NCBI GenBank assembly: GCA_934394585.1
Contig: CAKRQU010000018.1
Location: 1 to 37,837, forward strand
DNA length: 37,837 nt
Reading direction: 5' to 3'
Source of the DNA: an uncultured Eubacteriales bacterium
Lineage (GTDB): Bacteria; Bacillota; Clostridia; Oscillospirales; CAG-272
Numbering within the stretch: position 1 is the stretch's first letter; each line of letters starts with the position of its first letter. Below are positions 7,300 through 15,208 of this stretch, in pieces. The translations under genes were made by a program, and so were the position numbers. The notes under the pieces are model-generated. The model was not told the DNA's origin, did no database searches, and saw only the letters and a program-made list of their open reading frames with translations.

Positions 7300-8432
7300 T
7301 ATTTCACTTTCACGAGCTTTGCGAGGAATACTCTGCAATCCTGAGCATCCACATGTGCTTCAAAATACTCGCGTGCCACGCCGAGATTTTCACCCGTGAA
7401 GCAATCCGTTATTTCAAATCCGTAGCCGCAGAGCGGATCCAGACCTATTTCATAATACGGGAGCATGATGTCTTTATCCTTTTCATAAGGATTGAAAAGA
7501 CCTATGGCAAATTCATTGTCGGAAAGATGACGGAAACAGATAATATTTTCGGGTGCGCCTCTGTTATCGCGGACAAGCATCGGCGGACGCGATTCCTCAT
7601 CCTGATTTATACGGAGGAGATATTTATTGAGAAAAAGCCCTTTTATTTCGGGTGCCATGGCGCGTATATCGCAGCCTATCATCAGAGGCGACATAAACAT
7701 GCACCAGAGCGCGAAATGATAACGGTACTGACCGAGAGTGCAGCCTTCTCCGGGGCTGATATTGCCTTTGCCGGAAAGTCCGCATACGAGCATATCTATA
7801 TCATTGTAGCAGCCTGTGCCGGAATAGCCGAGATTGGGCATCTGGCTTTCGGAAAGCTTGCGTATGGAGGCGAAATTATCAAATATATCGCCCGTGGAGC
7901 GATACATGTGTGCGCCCACGCTTCTCGCCCATGTCCATACCTGAGCATTGCCCCAGTTGCACATGGAGAAAAGTATCTCTCTGCCGCTTGCCTTGAGCGC
8001 GAGCGACATTCTGTTGTAAGAAAGCTGGCTCTGCATCGAGGGATGATAGCAGTTGTCATATTTGAGCAGATCTATACCGACCTCGGCGAAATATTTTGCA
8101 TCCTCAAATTCATGACCGAAGCTGCCGGGATAGCCCGCGCAGGTCATAACACCGCAGCAGGAATACATGCCGAATTTCAGCCCTTTGGAATGAACATAAT
8201 CAGCCACATATTTCATTCCGTGCGGGAATTTGATATGGTCGGCTACGAGATTTCCGTTTTCATCGCGTTTTCTTTCCGACCAGCAGTCGTCTATCACGAG
8301 ATATTCGTATCCGGCGTCGAGAAGTCCTGTTTCCACCATGGCATCAGCCATCTGCATTATCATTTCTTCATTGATATCTTTTGTAAATGTGTTCCATGAG
8401 TTCCAGCCCATAGGCGGCTTTTTTGCAAGCAT
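7299..8432 (-). CDS. Alpha-galactosidase-like glycoside hydrolase, family GH27
   Basis: This enzyme hydrolyses terminal alpha-galactosides. The 377-residue protein opens with the GH27 signature PPMGWNSWNTF. It continues with YLVIDDCW, the nucleophile region LLKYDNCY (Asp126) and the acid/base region GCYNDIDMLVCG (Asp211/Asp213). A (beta/alpha)8 barrel is followed by a short beta domain. No signal peptide is visible, so it should be cytoplasmic and act on imported oligosaccharides. The start has GGAGG 8 nt upstream and a clear promoter. A galactokinase-like gene lies about 9 kb away, consistent with galactoside use. Some GH27 members act on beta-L-arabinopyranosides, so the exact substrate is unproven. 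Confidence 0.92.
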   Translation of the reverse strand: MLAKKPPMGWNSWNTFTKDINEEMIMQMADAMVETGLLDAGYEYLVIDDCWSERKRDENGNLVADHIKFPHGMKYVADYVHSKGLKFGMYSCCGVMTCAGYPGSFGHEFEDAKYFAEVGIDLLKYDNCYHPSMQSQLSYNRMSLALKASGREILFSMCNWGNAQVWTWARSVGAHMYRSTGDIFDNFASIRKLSESQMPNLGYSGTGCYNDIDMLVCGLSGKGNISPGEGCTLGQYRYHFALWCMFMSPLMIGCDIRAMAPEIKGLFLNKYLLRINQDEESRPPMLVRDNRGAPENIICFRHLSDNEFAIGLFNPYEKDKDIMLPYYEIGLDPLCGYGFEITDCFTGENLGVAREYFEAHVDAQDCRVFLAKLVKVK

Positions 8433-8467
8433 TTCATTTTCCTCCGAAATGTTTTTATGTTACTTCG

Positions 8468-8496
8468 ATTATATCGTTTTTCGCCCTGTTTGTCAA
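8468..8496 (-). promoter_or_regulatory. Sigma-A-type promoter of the GH27 gene
   Basis: On the minus strand, TTGACA (8491-8496) and TATAAT (8468-8473) are separated by 17 nt, upstream of the GH27 start at 8432. This is a consensus match. Confidence 0.9.
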
Positions 8497-8537
8497 CATA
8501 AAGCGGCAAAAAAGCGCAAAAAAACACCCACCGATCC

Positions 8538-8712
8538 GTGTATGCCGAAATTAAGACCCTGCGTAAGGCAAGGGCGGTACTCGTCCGAAGGCTTTGCGCT
8601 CCCAGCGTCCTTTATATTCGTGGCAAAAGCAGGAATATAAAGGGAGGTCTGCATCCCGACATCCGGTATTGAGTTCCAAGTGTAAGGTGTAGGTTTAATT
8701 AAAGCATATCAC
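8538..8712 (+). ncRNA. Rod-shaped small RNA, probably 6S-like
   Basis: In the gap of more than 360 nt between GH27 and DUF1292 lies a ~175-nt segment that folds as one long rod. The ends pair as GTG-TATGC (8538-8545) with GCATA-t-CAC (8704-8712), then AATTAAgACC (8549-8558) with GGTTTAATT (8692-8700). Further inside, GGTACTC pairs partly with GAGTTCC and CCG with CGG. The apex is CCTTTATATTC (8609-8619) with GAATATAAAGG. Bubbles interrupt the rod, and an intrinsic terminator follows at once on the plus strand. Length and shape fit 6S RNA, the RNA polymerase regulator. No clear promoter is visible and the identity is inferred from shape. Confidence 0.55.
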
Positions 8713-8741
8713 GCGATAAGCAGGCATTTTATCGCTTTTTT
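8713..8741 (+). terminator. Terminator of the rod-shaped RNA
   Basis: GCGATAA (8713-8719) pairs with TTATCGC (8729-8735), followed by TTTTTT. No open reading frame ends just upstream on the plus strand, which supports an RNA gene there. Confidence 0.85.
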
Positions 8742-8796
8742 CGGAAAAAGTGCGGTGCTTTTCTTTTGTTTTTATTATATGTGCCGTGCGCGGCTC

Positions 8797-9093
8797 TTAT
8801 TCGCCGTCGCTGTCCTCATCGTAATCAATTTCCGAGAAAAGTTCGTCCTCGAAAACATCGGCGATGCGGTCGAATTCATCATCGTCGTCCACTGTGACAA
8901 GGATTTCGTCGCCGTTTTCGTCCTCTTCTATTTTGAGGATAACATATTCTCCGTCTTCATTTTCTTCGAGCGGGAGCAGTGCATAGTATGTCACTCCGTC
9001 CAGCTCTCTTATGCCGAGAACAGAGAAATTTATTTCTTTTCCGTCTTCATCGGTGAGAGTTATGGTTTCATCTCCGTAGAGTTCGTCTGCCAT
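8797..9093 (-). CDS. DUF1292 (YrzB-like) acidic protein
   Basis: This 98-residue, strongly acidic protein shows the DUF1292 pattern: ETITLTDEDGKEINFSVLG, then YYALLPLEENEDGEYVILKIEEDENGDEILVTVDDD. The C-terminus is a run of Asp and Glu. The family is widespread in Firmicutes and of unknown function. The start follows GAAAGGA at good distance. It has its own promoter, so it can be expressed apart from the pgsA operon just upstream. Confidence 0.9.
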   Translation of the reverse strand: MADELYGDETITLTDEDGKEINFSVLGIRELDGVTYYALLPLEENEDGEYVILKIEEDENGDEILVTVDDDDEFDRIADVFEDELFSEIDYDEDSDGE

Positions 9094-9164
9094 GGTAAAA
9101 TATCCTTTCCGGCTGTATATTTTAATATGCGTATGCCAAAACGCATTTGTTTTTCTCTGTATTC

Positions 9165-9193
9165 ATTTTATCGCAAAAAGCGGAAAATGTCAA
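9165..9193 (-). promoter_or_regulatory. Sigma-A-type promoter of the DUF1292 gene
   Basis: On the minus strand, TTGACA (9188-9193) and TAAAAT (9165-9170) are separated by 17 nt, directly after the end of pgsA. Confidence 0.82.
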
Positions 9194-9203
9194 TACAAAC
9201 ATA

Positions 9204-9797
9204 TTATTTTGCGGGATTTATGTATCCGCTGTAGCTTTTCATATATATAGCGCCCGAAACCACCGTCATTATGCTCATGGTAGCCATGAGCACATACTGA
9301 ATGACGAGGAGCACCGTCGCGCCGGCAGAGCCTTTTGCAAAGCCGAAAAGCGGCGCCGCGAGCGACAATATGATGAAAAACATCTGCGAAACGGTTTTTA
9401 TTTTTCCGTAAATATTTGCGGGGACCACCACGCCTTTTCCCGCCGTGACGAGGCGCATGCTCGTTACCGCCAGCTCGCGGAATATCACGATGACGGTGGA
9501 TATGAGCAGCAGTTTGCCGTAGATATTGTTTTCCGCAAGGAAGCAGAAAGATATCAGCGCCGAAAGCACGAGAATTTTATCGGCAAGCGGGTCGAGAAAT
9601 TTTCCGAAATCCGTTATCAGATTATATTTTCTCGCTATTTTTCCGTCGGCAAAATCCGTCACGGAAGCCACGATGAATATTATCAGCGCGGCGAGCCTGT
9701 TCCATGCGAAAGCCCCTGCGGGATTTATTATCATAAAAGCTATAAAAAAAGGAACGAGAATTATGCGTACTACAGTAAGTTTATTCGGCAGATTCAT
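9204..9797 (-). CDS. pgsA: CDP-diacylglycerol--glycerol-3-phosphate 3-phosphatidyltransferase
   Basis: This membrane enzyme makes phosphatidylglycerophosphate, the committed step to phosphatidylglycerol. The 197-residue protein carries the complete CDP-alcohol phosphotransferase motif, D48-x2-D51-G52-x2-A55-R56-x8-G65-x3-D69-x3-D73, in VTDFADGKIARKYNLITDFG and following residues. About four to six hydrophobic segments are visible. The start MNLPNKLTVVRI is the classic PgsA N-terminus, with CGGAGG upstream. It lies 18 nt after the GNAT gene and is the last gene of the cysS-rimO-GNAT-pgsA set. Confidence 0.94.
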   Translation of the reverse strand: MNLPNKLTVVRIILVPFFIAFMIINPAGAFAWNRLAALIIFIVASVTDFADGKIARKYNLITDFGKFLDPLADKILVLSALISFCFLAENNIYGKLLLISTVIVIFRELAVTSMRLVTAGKGVVVPANIYGKIKTVSQMFFIILSLAAPLFGFAKGSAGATVLLVIQYVLMATMSIMTVVSGAIYMKSYSGYINPAK

Positions 9798-9815
9798 TTT
9801 TATCCTCCGTAAATT

Positions 9816-10295
9816 TTATTTTACTAAAATTTCCATTTGCGTTTCCTTGACAAACATACCCATTTTTTCATAAAAGGCGCGGGCGCTGTCGTTGCCTTCC
9901 CATACATTGAGCGTCACATCGTAGCAACCCTCTTTTTTTGCATAAGCGAGCGCATAATCAAAAAGCTTTGTGCCGATATGCGCGCCGCGGCAACTCTCGT
10001 CTATGCAGAGATCATCTATGAAAAGCGTTTTGAAATCGCGCATGTTTGTGGAAAAAGGCTGGCGCTTCATCTGGCAGAAAACATAGCCGCGCACAGCGTC
10101 GTTTTCATCCGCGGCGACGAAAACGGGCGTTTTTTCGTTTGCGAGAATGTCGCAAAGCTCGCTGTCCGTATATTTCGTCCTGCCCGAAATGAAAATATCG
10201 GGTCTTATTTTCGCATGAAGCTCCAGAACCTCGGATAAAAGCTCCGTCAGCTTCGGTATATCGCGTTTTTCCGCTTTTCTTACGGTGATTTCCAT
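9816..10295 (-). CDS. GNAT-family N-acetyltransferase
   Basis: This is a 159-residue single-domain GNAT protein. The start MEITVRKAEKRDIPKLTELLSEV is typical. The acetyl-CoA binding motif A is in LCIDESCRGAHIGTKLFDYA, with the R-G-x-x-I-G element. NVWEGNDSARAFYEKMGM is the usual C-terminal motif. The substrate is unknown. It is packed between rimO (11 nt upstream) and pgsA (18 nt downstream), so it is part of the same transcript. Ribosome site AGAGG lies 7 nt before the start. Confidence 0.9.
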   Translation of the reverse strand: MEITVRKAEKRDIPKLTELLSEVLELHAKIRPDIFISGRTKYTDSELCDILANEKTPVFVAADENDAVRGYVFCQMKRQPFSTNMRDFKTLFIDDLCIDESCRGAHIGTKLFDYALAYAKKEGCYDVTLNVWEGNDSARAFYEKMGMFVKETQMEILVK

Positions 10296-10306
10296 TTTTT
10301 TGCCTC

Positions 10307-11656
10307 TTATTTCACTTCCGCCGAACCGATGAGATCGTAATCGACGGTATTTTCTATTTTCACATTTACAAATTCGCCTGGATGGATGCGTCTTTTGCCG
10401 AGCTTGTTTCTGAAATAGATTTTTGTATCTATATCGGGCGCATCGCCGTAACCTCTGCCGTAATAAATTTCGGCTACGGGGTCATAAGCTTCGCAGAGAA
10501 CCTGCAATTCTTTGCCTATCATTTTTTTGTTCTTTTTTTCCACCACTTCGAGCTGAGTGCGCATGATTATATCGTATCTGTCCTGCTTTGTCTGCTCGTC
10601 GATCTGGTCGGGCATATCGTATGCGGGCGTATCCTCCTCGCGGGAATATGTAAAGGCGCCGAGTCGGTCAAATTCCGTTTTCTTCACAAATTCGCAAAGC
10701 TTTGTGAAATCCTCCTCGGTTTCGCCGGGAAAGCCCACTATCACCGTAGTTCTGATACAGGCATCGGGTATGGCTTTTCTCAGGCGCGAAATTGTATCCT
10801 CTATCATGGCGCTGTCGCCGTGCCTGTTCATACGGGAAAGCACGCTGTCGCTTATATGCTGTATGGGCAGGTCGATATATTTTACCACGCGGGGATTGTC
10901 GCGGATTTCCGCTATCAGCTCATCCGTTATTTTGTCGGGATAGCAGTAAAGCAGACGTATCCACGGGATATTTGTTTCTTTTGTTATGCGACGGACAAGC
11001 TCCGCCAGCTTGTATTCGCCGTAGAGATCCAGCCCATAGCGCGATGTGTCCTGCGCGATGATATTCAGCTCTTTCACTCCGAGAGCCTCCATGTCCTTTG
11101 CCTCGGCGATGATATCCTCCATTCTGCGGCTGCGGAAACCTCCGCGGATGAGCGGAATGGCACAGTAGGTGCAGCGGTTGTCACAGCCCTCGGCTATCTT
11201 AAGATATGCCGTATATTCGGGCGTGGTCACTAATCTGTCGCCGCCGAGAGGGGATTTTTCCTTATCGCCCACGGAGTAAAATTTTTCTCCCGCGGCTACG
11301 CTGTCCACGGCTTTTACTATATCGGCGATGCTACCCACGCCGAGCACTGCGTCCACTTCGGGCATTTCCTCAAATATCTGATTGCCGTAGCGCTGAGCAA
11401 GGCACCCCGTGACCACTATGCCGCGGAGCTTTCCGTGTTCCTTCAGCCACGCTATATCGAGTATGCTGTCGATGGATTCCTGTTTTGCGCTCTCTATGAA
11501 AGCGCAGGTATTCACTATCACTATATCGGCTTCCGTTTCCTCGGATGTTATATCATAGCCCGCGTTTCTCAGCGCGGAAAGCATAACCTCCGTATCCACG
11601 AGGTTTTTGGAGCAGCCCAGCGAGGCAAAGCCCACTTTTATATTTTTCTTTTCCAT
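10307..11656 (-). CDS. rimO: Ribosomal protein S12 methylthiotransferase
   Basis: This radical-SAM enzyme adds a methylthio group to an aspartate of ribosomal protein S12. The 449-residue protein has an N-terminal UPF0004 domain with cluster cysteines C15 (GCSKNLVDTE), C51 and C85. The radical-SAM triad C158, C162, C165 lies in CDNRCTYCAIPLIRG. A C-terminal TRAM domain contains RIHPGEFVNVKI. GCSKNLVD and AIPLIRGGFRSR separate RimO from the related tRNA enzyme MiaB. The start is 10 nt after cysS, with GAGG about 8 nt upstream. Confidence 0.95.
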   Translation of the reverse strand: MEKKNIKVGFASLGCSKNLVDTEVMLSALRNAGYDITSEETEADIVIVNTCAFIESAKQESIDSILDIAWLKEHGKLRGIVVTGCLAQRYGNQIFEEMPEVDAVLGVGSIADIVKAVDSVAAGEKFYSVGDKEKSPLGGDRLVTTPEYTAYLKIAEGCDNRCTYCAIPLIRGGFRSRRMEDIIAEAKDMEALGVKELNIIAQDTSRYGLDLYGEYKLAELVRRITKETNIPWIRLLYCYPDKITDELIAEIRDNPRVVKYIDLPIQHISDSVLSRMNRHGDSAMIEDTISRLRKAIPDACIRTTVIVGFPGETEEDFTKLCEFVKKTEFDRLGAFTYSREEDTPAYDMPDQIDEQTKQDRYDIIMRTQLEVVEKKNKKMIGKELQVLCEAYDPVAEIYYGRGYGDAPDIDTKIYFRNKLGKRRIHPGEFVNVKIENTVDYDLIGSAEVK

Positions 11657-11666
11657 TTCCGGTGCC

Positions 11667-13067
11667 TCAGTTCATTTTATATGTCGTGCCCGCGGGGCTG
11701 TCGATGAGAGTAACTCCCATGGCGGCAAGCTCTGCGCGGATAGCGTCCGCTTTAGCATAATCTTTCTGCTTTTTTGCCTCGGCGCGCTCTGCTATTTTAT
11801 CGAGAATAAATCCGTGATTTTCGGGGAAAATCTCGTCTTCCTTTTCCTCCGGCTTTGTCAGGTCGAGGGAAAGCACGCGGTCGTAATCCTCTATTATCGC
11901 AAATTTCGTCGCGTCGTTTGTATTCAGCTTCAGCGCGTCGTAAACGGCGGTCAGTCCCAGCGACGTATTCAGATCACAGCTCATTTTTTCGATGAAATCC
12001 GCCTTTGCCGCATCGAAAACAGCTTTATCCACATCGCCGTCTTTTTTCAGCGAGGAAACTTTTTTGCGCAGCTTCGTGTATGCGGCGCCGGCATTGTCCA
12101 GCGCCTCGTAGCTGAATGTGAGCGGTTTGCGATAATGCGATTGCAGGCAGAAAAGCCTGTATGCGAGCGGATTGTAGCCTTTGCTTTCCAGCAGGGATAC
12201 CGTGAGAAATTCGCCTTTTGATTTGCTCATTTTTCCCGTTTCGTCATTGAGATGCTGAACATGGAACCAGTAATTGCACCATTTGTGACCGAAATAAGCC
12301 TCGCTTTGCGCTATCTCGTTTGTATGATGGGGGAAAATATTATCCACGCCGCCGCAATGAATATCGAGATATTCGCCGAGATATTTCGCCGAGATGCCCG
12401 AGCATTCTATATGCCAACCGGGATAACCCATGCCCCACGGGCTTTCCCATTTCAGCTCCTGCGAATCGAATTTTGATTTTGTAAACCACAGAACAAAATC
12501 GCTCTTGTTCTTTTTATTTGTATCCTCGTCCACATCGTCGCGCACGCCTACTTTCAGTTCTTCGTTATTGTGACCGGAAAGCGCGTAGTAATCGTTTGCC
12601 TTCGATGTGTCGAAATAAACATTTCCCTCGGCGATATAGGCATAGCCTTTATCGAGCAGAGTCTGCACCATTTCGATGAATGTATCTATGCAGCTCGTCG
12701 CGGGGACTACGATTTCCGGCTTTTTTATATTCAGCTTATCGCAGTCGGAAAAGAAAGCGTCGGTATAATATTTCGCTATTTCGAGCACGGTTTTGTGCTC
12801 GCGCTTTGCGCCTTTGAGCATTTTGTCCTCGCCCGTGTCGCCGTCGCTTGAAAGATGACCCACGTCGGTGATATTCATGGCGCGCTTTACATCATAGCCG
12901 TAGTAGGAAAGAAATTTTTCCAGCACATCCTCCATGATATAAGTGCGCAGATTTCCGATATGGGCAAAATGATAAACCGTAGGTCCGCAGGTATACATGC
13001 GCACGGTATTTCCCTCGTGCGGGACAAATTCCTCCACCTGCTTTGTAAGGGTATTGTACAGCTTCAT
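11667..13067 (-). CDS. cysS: Cysteinyl-tRNA synthetase
   Basis: This enzyme attaches cysteine to tRNA-Cys. The 466-residue protein has the class I motifs HFAHIGN (residues 33-39, HIGH) and GKMSKSKG (KMSKS). Zinc ligands are visible at Cys27 (YTCGPTV), in HIECSG, and at His and Glu in PHHTNEIAQSE. Its length is typical. An upstream in-frame ATG exists at 13100, but MKLYNTLTKQ is the standard N-terminus and follows AAGGAAGG. Expression is controlled by the T-box leader directly upstream, so it should rise when tRNA-Cys is uncharged. Confidence 0.97.
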   Translation of the reverse strand: MKLYNTLTKQVEEFVPHEGNTVRMYTCGPTVYHFAHIGNLRTYIMEDVLEKFLSYYGYDVKRAMNITDVGHLSSDGDTGEDKMLKGAKREHKTVLEIAKYYTDAFFSDCDKLNIKKPEIVVPATSCIDTFIEMVQTLLDKGYAYIAEGNVYFDTSKANDYYALSGHNNEELKVGVRDDVDEDTNKKNKSDFVLWFTKSKFDSQELKWESPWGMGYPGWHIECSGISAKYLGEYLDIHCGGVDNIFPHHTNEIAQSEAYFGHKWCNYWFHVQHLNDETGKMSKSKGEFLTVSLLESKGYNPLAYRLFCLQSHYRKPLTFSYEALDNAGAAYTKLRKKVSSLKKDGDVDKAVFDAAKADFIEKMSCDLNTSLGLTAVYDALKLNTNDATKFAIIEDYDRVLSLDLTKPEEKEDEIFPENHGFILDKIAERAEAKKQKDYAKADAIRAELAAMGVTLIDSPAGTTYKMN

Positions 13068-13103
13068 AGTAAAATTTTCCTTCCTTATAGTTTTTGCCAA
13101 AAG

Positions 13104-13338
13104 AAAAGCAAAACGCCCCCGTCGGCATTGCCGACAGAGGCGAAAAATCGCGGTTCCACTCTGCTTTTGTAGCTTTTTGTCCCCTTAACGCGGGAAACGG
13201 ATGCGTTTTTGACGCATCGGCTCGCAGGCGCAGCCGCCGGCAGTGATATGCGCGCGCAGCTTTCAGCCGATGACTCCGCTCTCTTTTGGTAGCATATCGC
13301 TTTTATCCGGCATTTTCCTGTTCGTCGCCGTGATTTTA
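13104..13338 (-). promoter_or_regulatory. T-box riboswitch, cysteine specifier (UGC)
   Basis: The leader of cysS contains the T-box sequence AGAGTGGAACCGCGA (13148-13162, minus strand). It also has stem I elements: an AGAGAG-type bulge and a CTGAAAG apical part. In stem I, GATATGC pairs with GCATATC and GCCG with CGGC. The internal loop between them presents TGC at 13240-13242 as the specifier codon for cysteine. A terminator hairpin at 13114-13142 with T-rich tail follows the T-box. Uncharged tRNA-Cys should stabilise the antiterminator. No separate promoter is evident between pckA and this leader. Confidence 0.93.
13114..13142 (-). terminator. T-box-controlled terminator
   Basis: On the minus strand, a GCCTCTGTCGGC arm pairs with GCCGACGGGGGC around a 3-nt loop, followed by a T-rich stretch. 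It alternates with the antiterminator formed by the T-box sequence. Confidence 0.88.
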
Positions 13339-13357
13339 TTTTTATTTTTTGTAAAAT

Positions 13358-14929
13358 TTACGCTTTGGGTCCTGCGTTTACGATATTTTCGGGCATATCC
13401 GCATACTTCTTGAAATTCTCATGGAATTTCTCAGCCAGAGTCTTTGCGGAAGCTTCGTAAGCAGCTTTGTCGGTCCATACGTTTCTGGGATCGAGAATTT
13501 CTGCGGGTACGTTCGGGCATGTCTTGGGAACATATACGTTGAAAATGGGGTCGAGCGTGTATTCCACATCGTTGAGTTCACCTGCGAGAGCAGCGGAAAC
13601 CATGGCGCGCGTGTATCTGAGCTTCATTCTCGGAACATCGCCTGCCTTGCCGCCGCACCAGCCCGTATTTACGAGGAATACGTTAGCGCCTGTTTCCTTC
13701 AGCTTTTCGCCGAGCATCGTAGCGTAAACACTCGGATTGAGCGGGAAGAAGGGTGCGCCGAAAAGCGTGGAGAATGTGGTCACGGGTTCTGTGATGCCGC
13801 GCTCCGTACCTGCCAGCTTGGATGTGTAACCGGAAACGAAATGATACATAGCCATATCGTTATCCAGCTTGGAGATGGGAGGAAGCACGCCGAAAGCATC
13901 TGCCGTGAGGAAGATGATCGTCTTGGGCTGACCGCCTATGCCGGGGATAGCCGCATTGGGAATATAGTTTATCGGGTAGCCCGCGCGGGTGTTCTCGGTG
14001 AGAGAACCGTCGTCGTAATCGGGTTTGCCGTTTTCGTCAACGATAACGTTTTCGAGGATGGAGCCGAATTTGATTGCATTGTAGATCTCAGGCTCATGCT
14101 CTTCCTTCAGATTGATGCATTTTGCATAGCAGCCGCCTTCGATATTGAAAACGCCGTCTGCGGACCAGCCGTGCTCGTCGTCGCCGATAAGCTTTCTTGC
14201 GGGGTCTGCGGAAAGAGTTGTCTTGCCCGTGCCGGAAAGACCGAAGAATACGGCGGAATCGCCGGCTTCACCGATATTTGCGGAGCAGTGCATGGAAAGG
14301 ATGCCCTGCTTGGGAAGAACATAGTTCATCACGGAGAATACGCTCTTCTTTATTTCGCCGGAATACTGGCTGCCGGCGATGAGAACGAGGTGAGCCTCGT
14401 AGTCGATGGCGATGAGCGCTTCGCTGTGAGTGCCGTCAACCTCGGGAATACACTTGAAGCCCGGAGCCGCGATTATTTCGAAATCGGGCGTGTAGTTTTC
14501 GAGTTCTTCCTCTGTGGGACGGATAAGAAGCTGATGAATGAAAAGGTTCTGGGAAGCAAGCTCGTTTACTATACGGAATTTCTTCGTATATTTGGGGTCT
14601 GCGCCTGCGAAACCGTCGAATACATAAAGCTCCTTATTCTGGAGATATGCGAGCATTTTTGCCTTGATGGCGTCGAATTTTTCTTTGGATATCGGTCTGT
14701 TTATTTTGCCCCAGTAGATATCGTCGTGTACTGCGGGAGTATCCACGATGAATTTATCCTCGGGCGAACGACCTGTGTATTTGCCTGTTTTTACGACAAG
14801 CGCACCTGTATCGGAAAGCACGCCTTCGCCGTTTGCAAGAGCTTTTTCCGTAAGAGTTGCGGGGCTGAGATTGCGGTAAACCTTACCGTCGCCTGCGATT
14901 CCGAGCTCAATGGGTTTGATTTCTCTCAT
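13358..14929 (-). CDS. pckA: Phosphoenolpyruvate carboxykinase (ATP)
   Basis: This enzyme interconverts oxaloacetate and phosphoenolpyruvate with ATP/ADP. It serves gluconeogenesis, or PEP carboxylation and succinate formation in anaerobes. The protein is 523 residues, typical of the ATP type. Visible features are the P-loop GLSGTGKT (230-237), TGRSPEDKFIVD near the N-terminus, NYVLPKQGILSMHCSANIG and the kinase-2 region LIGDDEHGWS. The open frame runs further upstream, but MREIKPIELG follows AGGAGG at 8 nt and fits the family. A near-consensus promoter precedes it. No clear terminator separates it from the cysS T-box leader. Confidence 0.97.
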   Translation of the reverse strand: MREIKPIELGIAGDGKVYRNLSPATLTEKALANGEGVLSDTGALVVKTGKYTGRSPEDKFIVDTPAVHDDIYWGKINRPISKEKFDAIKAKMLAYLQNKELYVFDGFAGADPKYTKKFRIVNELASQNLFIHQLLIRPTEEELENYTPDFEIIAAPGFKCIPEVDGTHSEALIAIDYEAHLVLIAGSQYSGEIKKSVFSVMNYVLPKQGILSMHCSANIGEAGDSAVFFGLSGTGKTTLSADPARKLIGDDEHGWSADGVFNIEGGCYAKCINLKEEHEPEIYNAIKFGSILENVIVDENGKPDYDDGSLTENTRAGYPINYIPNAAIPGIGGQPKTIIFLTADAFGVLPPISKLDNDMAMYHFVSGYTSKLAGTERGITEPVTTFSTLFGAPFFPLNPSVYATMLGEKLKETGANVFLVNTGWCGGKAGDVPRMKLRYTRAMVSAALAGELNDVEYTLDPIFNVYVPKTCPNVPAEILDPRNVWTDKAAYEASAKTLAEKFHENFKKYADMPENIVNAGPKA

Positions 14930-14997
14930 AATATTTTCCTCCTCGGCGGAGCCTTTATTTTGCAAAAAACCAAATTCCGCCTTATAATTACGTTTCG

Positions 14998-15026
14998 ATT
15001 ATATCACAAGCCGCGCCGATTGTAAA
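14998..15026 (-). promoter_or_regulatory. Sigma-A-type promoter of pckA
   Basis: On the minus strand, TTTACA (15021-15026) and TATAAT (14998-15003) are separated by 17 nt, about 70 nt upstream of the pckA start. Confidence 0.88.
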
Positions 15027-15126
15027 GAGATTTCATGTAAAAAAAACGGAATTTTAACATGGCGTTCATACGCGGCGCGTTTTTTCGCCTTTGTACCGCC
15101 GCATTTGCAAAAAATGTACATTTCTC

Positions 15127-15155
15127 TTGACAGAGCGCGCTTTTGCAGGTATAAT
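15127..15155 (+). promoter_or_regulatory. Sigma-A-type promoter of the ROK kinase-PAP2 operon
   Basis: TTGACA (15127-15132) and TATAAT (15150-15155) have a 17-nt spacer, a full consensus match. It is divergent from the pckA promoter, with about 100 nt between the two -35 boxes. Confidence 0.9.
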
Positions 15156-15208
15156 TTATAAAGGAAAACGGTTTTTTTGCAAAAGTTTTGCCGTTTCCGG
15201 AGGTTTTT

